NCBI GenBank assembly: GCA_937906915.1 | Contig: CALCUU010000198.1 | Span: 1-8,305 of the forward strand | Reading direction: 5' to 3' | Source: an uncultured Phascolarctobacterium sp. | GTDB lineage: Bacteria; Bacillota; Negativicutes; Acidaminococcales; Acidaminococcaceae | DNA: 8,305 nucleotides | Shown: in pieces, positions 5,491 through 8,305 of the stretch | Position numbering within the stretch: the first letter of the stretch is position 1 | Layout: each line of letters starts with the position of its first letter | Translations under genes and position numbers: made by a program | Notes under the pieces: generated by a model | Databases searched by the model: none | The model's input: only the letters and a program-made list of their open reading frames with translations | Told to the model about the DNA's origin: nothing

Positions 5491-6311
5491 TCTCTATTAA
5501 AGGACTGAAGCATTATTATACTGATGCTGATGGCAAAGAAGTAAAGGCCTTAGATGGCATTGATTTAGATATTAAAAAGGGTGAGTTCGTAGCAATCATA
5601 GGTGCTAATGGTAGCGGTAAATCTACCTTGGCTCGTCATTTGAACGCACTGCTTTTGCCTACGGAGGGAACCTGCACCGTAGGTGGCTTAGATACTGCAG
5701 AAGAAGCTAATATGTGGGATATTCGTCAGCAAGTTGGCATGGTGTTCCAAAATCCTGACAACCAAATCGTAGCGGCGATTGTCGAAGAGGACGTTGCCTT
5801 TGGTCCGGAAAATATTGGCGTGCCCAGCGAAGAGATTCGTCCCCGCGTAGAAAAGGCTTTGGCTGCAGTTGGTATGAGCGATTACGCAAAGCACGCTCCT
5901 CATTTATTGAGTGGTGGTCAAAAGCAAAGAGTTGCCATTGCAGGCTTGATGGCGTTGGAGCCGGACTGCATTGTTCTTGACGAACCTACTGCGATGCTTG
6001 ACCCTCAAGGTCGCAAAGAGATTGTTGCTACCGTAAAAAGCTTGAACAAAGATAAAGGCATTACCATAGTTTACATTACTCACTATATGACGGAAGCACT
6101 TGCTGCCGATAGGGTAGTGGTTATGGAAAAGGGACACATTCGTTTTATGGGAACTCCCAAGGAAGTGTTCAGCCGTGTGGACGAGTTGGAAAAGCTGGGG
6201 TTAGAAGCACCCTTGGCAGCGAAGGTTGCCAGTGAATTGCGTAAGAGCGGTATTAAATTACCGAAAGATATTATTACTGATGAGGAGTTGGCACAGGCAT
6301 TATGTCAATAA
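5487..6311 (+). CDS. ecfA1: ECF transporter ATPase EcfA1 (CbiO family)
   Basis: This 274-residue cytoplasmic ATPase of an energy-coupling factor transporter starts at GTG. With EcfA2 it forms the motor that drives EcfT and an interchangeable substrate-binding S component for vitamins or metal ions. Seen: Walker A GANGSGKST (39-47), Q-loop Gln88 in the ECF-type FQNPDNQ, the following block EEDVAFGPEN (100-109), signature LSGGQ (141-145), Walker B CIVLDEP (161-167) with Glu166, D-loop TAMLD, and switch His199 in ITHYM. The C-terminal extension (about 225-274) is usual for this family. FQNPDNQ here against FQYPEHQ in the next gene marks the two ATPases as distinct paralogues of a heterodimer. 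Its end overlaps ecfA2 by ten bases. Confidence 0.93.
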   Translation: MISIKGLKHYYTDADGKEVKALDGIDLDIKKGEFVAIIGANGSGKSTLARHLNALLLPTEGTCTVGGLDTAEEANMWDIRQQVGMVFQNPDNQIVAAIVEEDVAFGPENIGVPSEEIRPRVEKALAAVGMSDYAKHAPHLLSGGQKQRVAIAGLMALEPDCIVLDEPTAMLDPQGRKEIVATVKSLNKDKGITIVYITHYMTEALAADRVVVMEKGHIRFMGTPKEVFSRVDELEKLGLEAPLAAKVASELRKSGIKLPKDIITDEELAQALCQ

Positions 6312-7159
6312 ATTTAACAAATGTTTTTTATACATATATGACTGGCACTCCCTTTGAGCGTCAGGCGTTGAATGATGTTTCCGTAAGCATCGAAAAGGGC
6401 GAGATTCTTGCCATCATTGGTCACACTGGCAGTGGTAAGTCTACCTTGGTACAGCACTTGAATGGTTTGCTTAAACCTTCTAGCGGTAAGGTAACCATTG
6501 ATGATATTGATATCTCCGGGCGTGGCGGCGAAGCTAAAAAGGCACGTCAGCAAGTCGGTATGGTGTTCCAATATCCGGAACATCAAATTTTTGCAGAAAC
6601 TGTTTATGAGGACATTGCTTTTGGACCTCGCAATCGTGGCTTTAGTGCGGAAGAAGTTGATAAGCAAGTACACGAAGCAATGGCTTTTGTTGGTCTTGAC
6701 TTTGATACCTTCGCTAAGCGTTCTCCTTTTCAATTAAGTGGTGGGCAAATGCGTCGCGTTGCCATTGCAGGCGTAGTGGCAATGAATCCTGATTACTTAG
6801 TTTTGGACGAACCTTCTGCCGGACTTGACCCTCGTAGCCGTAACGCAGTGTTCAAAGAAATTTTGGCATTGCATAAGGAACGTGGCATTGCTATTGTCTT
6901 AGTAACTCACAGCATGGAAGAGGCTGCTAAATATGCAAATAGAATGCTCGTAATTAACAAGGGTAAGATTTTATTTGACGGCAAGCCTGCAGAAATCTTT
7001 AGCCAACATAAAGACGAACTTGTTGCAGTTGGTATGGACGAACCGCAAGTTTACAAGCTGAGTGCGCTTTTGAGAAGTAAGGGCTTGAACATTGCTGAAG
7101 GCATTACTGACAGCGCAGAGCTTGTTAAAAATATTAAAAAGGCAAAGGGGTGGAGATAA
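6302..7159 (+). CDS. ecfA2: ECF transporter ATPase EcfA2 (CbiO family)
   Basis: This is the 285-residue partner ATPase of EcfA1. Seen: Walker A GHTGSGKST (40-48), Q-loop Gln90 in FQYPEHQ, then YEDIAFGPRN (102-111), signature LSGGQ (145-149), Walker B YLVLDEP (165-171) with Glu170, D-loop SAGLD, and switch His203 in VTHSM. All catalytic elements are intact, so both sites of the heterodimer look active. The ATG lies inside the end of ecfA1. The only nearby purine-rich stretches are GAGGAG (6282-6287, far at 14 bases) and a short AGG (6295-6297), so translation probably depends on coupling to ecfA1. Its stop shares a base with the ecfT start (TAATG). Confidence 0.93.
   Translation: MSINLTNVFYTYMTGTPFERQALNDVSVSIEKGEILAIIGHTGSGKSTLVQHLNGLLKPSSGKVTIDDIDISGRGGEAKKARQQVGMVFQYPEHQIFAETVYEDIAFGPRNRGFSAEEVDKQVHEAMAFVGLDFDTFAKRSPFQLSGGQMRRVAIAGVVAMNPDYLVLDEPSAGLDPRSRNAVFKEILALHKERGIAIVLVTHSMEEAAKYANRMLVINKGKILFDGKPAEIFSQHKDELVAVGMDEPQVYKLSALLRSKGLNIAEGITDSAELVKNIKKAKGWR
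7144..7150 (+). promoter_or_regulatory. Ribosome binding site fixing the ecfT start
   Basis: AAAGGGG ends eight bases before ATG 7159. An in-frame GTG at 7150 falls inside this site and so is unlikely to be the start. Confidence 0.7.
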
Positions 7160-7977
7160 TGTTAAGTGAAATTACTTTGGGACAATATTTCCCCGGAAAT
7201 TCTTTCGTCCACCGCTTAGACCCCAGAACTAAAATTTTAGCAACCTTAATTTATATTATCGCTATCTTTTTGGCAGATACTCCGTTGGCGTATGGAATTT
7301 TGATTGGCTTTGCCGCTTTGGTAGTTGCTGTGTCTAAATTGCCCGTGGGTATGGTGCTGAAATCTTTAAAACCCATTTGGATAATTATCTTGATTACCAT
7401 GGTTATCCATATGTTTACTGCTCCCGGTGAAACCGTTGTTTTTACTTGGAAGATTTTTAAAATTACAGAAGAAGGTTTAATTTTAGGTACTAAGATGGCG
7501 TTACGTTTAATCTTGCTCTTATTATTCTCTTCTGTTTTGACCTTTACTACTTCTCCCATTGTTTTGACTGACGGTATCGAAAAGCTGTTGCGTCCTTTCA
7601 AGGCGATTGGTGTACCTGCTCACGAGCTGGCAATGATGATGACCATCGCTTTGCGTTTCATTCCTACTTTATTGGAAGAAACCGATAGAATTATGAAGGC
7701 GCAAACTGCCCGCGGTGCAGATTTCAGCAGTGGTAATTTACTGGAGCGTGCTAAGAATATGTTGCCCTTGCTGGTTCCTCTTTTTGTTAGCGCCTTCCGT
7801 CGTGCGGAAGAGCTTGCCATTGCCATGGAGTCCCGTTGCTATCGTGGGGGCGAGGGCAGAACCCGTATGCACGAGCTTGCTTATAAAAGCATTGACTACA
7901 CTGCCTTTGGCGCAGTAATTTTCTTAGCAGTTGGTTTGGCAGTGTTACGTTGGGGTGCAGGCTTATGCGCACTTTAA
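7159..7977 (+). CDS. ecfT: ECF transporter transmembrane component EcfT (CbiQ family)
   Basis: This 272-residue inner-membrane protein joins the EcfA1/EcfA2 pair to S components. The N-terminus has the family block HRLDPRTKI (18-26). Hydrophobic segments lie at about 27-39, 45-60, 72-88, 112-130, 155-170 and 248-268. Between the last two is the long amphipathic coupling region, with both diagnostic Arg-Gly motifs: ARG (184-186, in KAQTARGADF) and YRG (228-230, in MESRCYRG). In this family these motifs contact the two ATPases. Length is normal. The TAATG junction with ecfA2 and the overlap with truA indicate one transcript. No S component gene adjoins it, as expected for a shared group II module. 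Confidence 0.92.
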   Translation: MLSEITLGQYFPGNSFVHRLDPRTKILATLIYIIAIFLADTPLAYGILIGFAALVVAVSKLPVGMVLKSLKPIWIIILITMVIHMFTAPGETVVFTWKIFKITEEGLILGTKMALRLILLLLFSSVLTFTTSPIVLTDGIEKLLRPFKAIGVPAHELAMMMTIALRFIPTLLEETDRIMKAQTARGADFSSGNLLERAKNMLPLLVPLFVSAFRRAEELAIAMESRCYRGGEGRTRMHELAYKSIDYTAFGAVIFLAVGLAVLRWGAGLCAL

Positions 7978-8305
7978 AATTAGTAGTTGCCTATGATGGC
8001 AGTGCTTACCACGGTTTTCAAAAGCAAAAGAATGCTGTTACCGTACAAAATATTTTAGAAGACGTGTTGAGCAAGTTGTGCGGTGAAGCTGTTACCTTGG
8101 CAGGCTCCGGTCGTACTGATGCAGGGGTACATGCTTGGGGACAGGTGGTTACCTTGGAAACAGAAGGAACCATTCCCTGCGCAAACATTATCCGCGCTTC
8201 CAAGAAAATGCTTCCACCTGACATCGTCATTGTAAGTGCAGAAGAAGTGGAAGCTGGGTTCCACGCTCGTTATAGTGCGAAGTGGAAACGTTACCAGTAC
8301 CGTAT
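7965..8305 (+). CDS. truA: tRNA pseudouridine(38-40) synthase TruA (3' partial)
   Basis: The first 113 residues are present and the frame runs off the right edge; the family is normally about 245-270 residues, so over half is missing. TruA converts uridines 38-40 of the tRNA anticodon stem-loop to pseudouridine in the cytoplasm. Seen: the N-terminal VVAYDGSAYHGFQKQ (7-21), then GSGRTDAGVHA (47-57) with catalytic Asp52, GQVV (59-62), and FHARYSAKWKRYQYR (99-113), all standard TruA blocks. The ATG lies 13 bases inside the end of ecfT, with GGGG (7952-7955) nine bases upstream, so it is translated from the ecf transcript. An ecfA1-ecfA2-ecfT-truA order is common in Firmicutes, often followed by rplM-rpsI, which would be expected beyond the window. 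Confidence 0.95.
   Translation, partial: MRTLKLVVAYDGSAYHGFQKQKNAVTVQNILEDVLSKLCGEAVTLAGSGRTDAGVHAWGQVVTLETEGTIPCANIIRASKKMLPPDIVIVSAEEVEAGFHARYSAKWKRYQYR

Noticed and set aside
1..8305. CRISPR arrays, insertion sequences, toxin-antitoxin pairs or defence systems
   Set aside because: I saw no regularly spaced repeats, transposase or integrase motifs, or small paired genes anywhere in the window. Coding density is explained by transport genes and truA.

Overview
The window looks like chromosomal DNA from a low-to-moderate GC Firmicute that has an outer membrane, most likely a Negativicute. The Acidaminococcaceae/Phascolarctobacterium group is my best guess, not a demonstrated assignment. Two things point there. 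Bases 1-290 encode the C-terminus of an outer-membrane beta-barrel ending in an aromatic Leu-Tyr-Phe-Phe-Phe. The rest is Firmicute-like: sigma-A type promoters, strong GGAGG-type ribosome binding sites, and the gene order ecfA1-ecfA2-ecfT-truA.

Layout, all genes on the + strand: (1) 1-290, the 3' end of a porin-like gene, closed by an intrinsic terminator at 332-365. (2) 291-672, a 382-base intergenic region. It holds a 16-base piece identical in form to the 3' end of a tRNA or tmRNA (412-427), a weak hairpin, a cluster of TGTAAA/TTTACA inverted repeats (555-603), and a near-consensus promoter (584-612). (3) 673-5389, a complete branched-chain (or related) amino-acid ABC importer operon: livK, a hairpin, then livH, livM, livG and livF, ended by a strong terminator at 5397-5439. 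(4) 5424-5452, a second near-consensus promoter whose -35 box lies inside that terminator stem. (5) 5487-7977, the energising module of a group II ECF vitamin/metal transporter (ecfA1, ecfA2, ecfT), overlapping at its end with truA (7965 onward, cut by the window edge).

How the genes work together: the lipoprotein LivK binds substrate in the periplasm, LivH and LivM form the inner-membrane channel, and LivG and LivF hydrolyse ATP. The hairpin after livK would let the binding protein be made in excess over the membrane parts. In the second operon, EcfA1, EcfA2 and EcfT form a shared energising unit for separately encoded substrate-binding S components, none of which is in the window. TruA makes pseudouridine in the tRNA anticodon arm and probably travels with the ecf genes only as an operon partner.

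The genes themselves are ordinary. I found no evidence of a new multi-gene system. The parts worth a second look are regulatory or historical: the tRNA-end scar, the palindrome cluster over the liv promoter, the promoter nested in a terminator, and a possible leaderless nine-codon reading frame before ecfA1.
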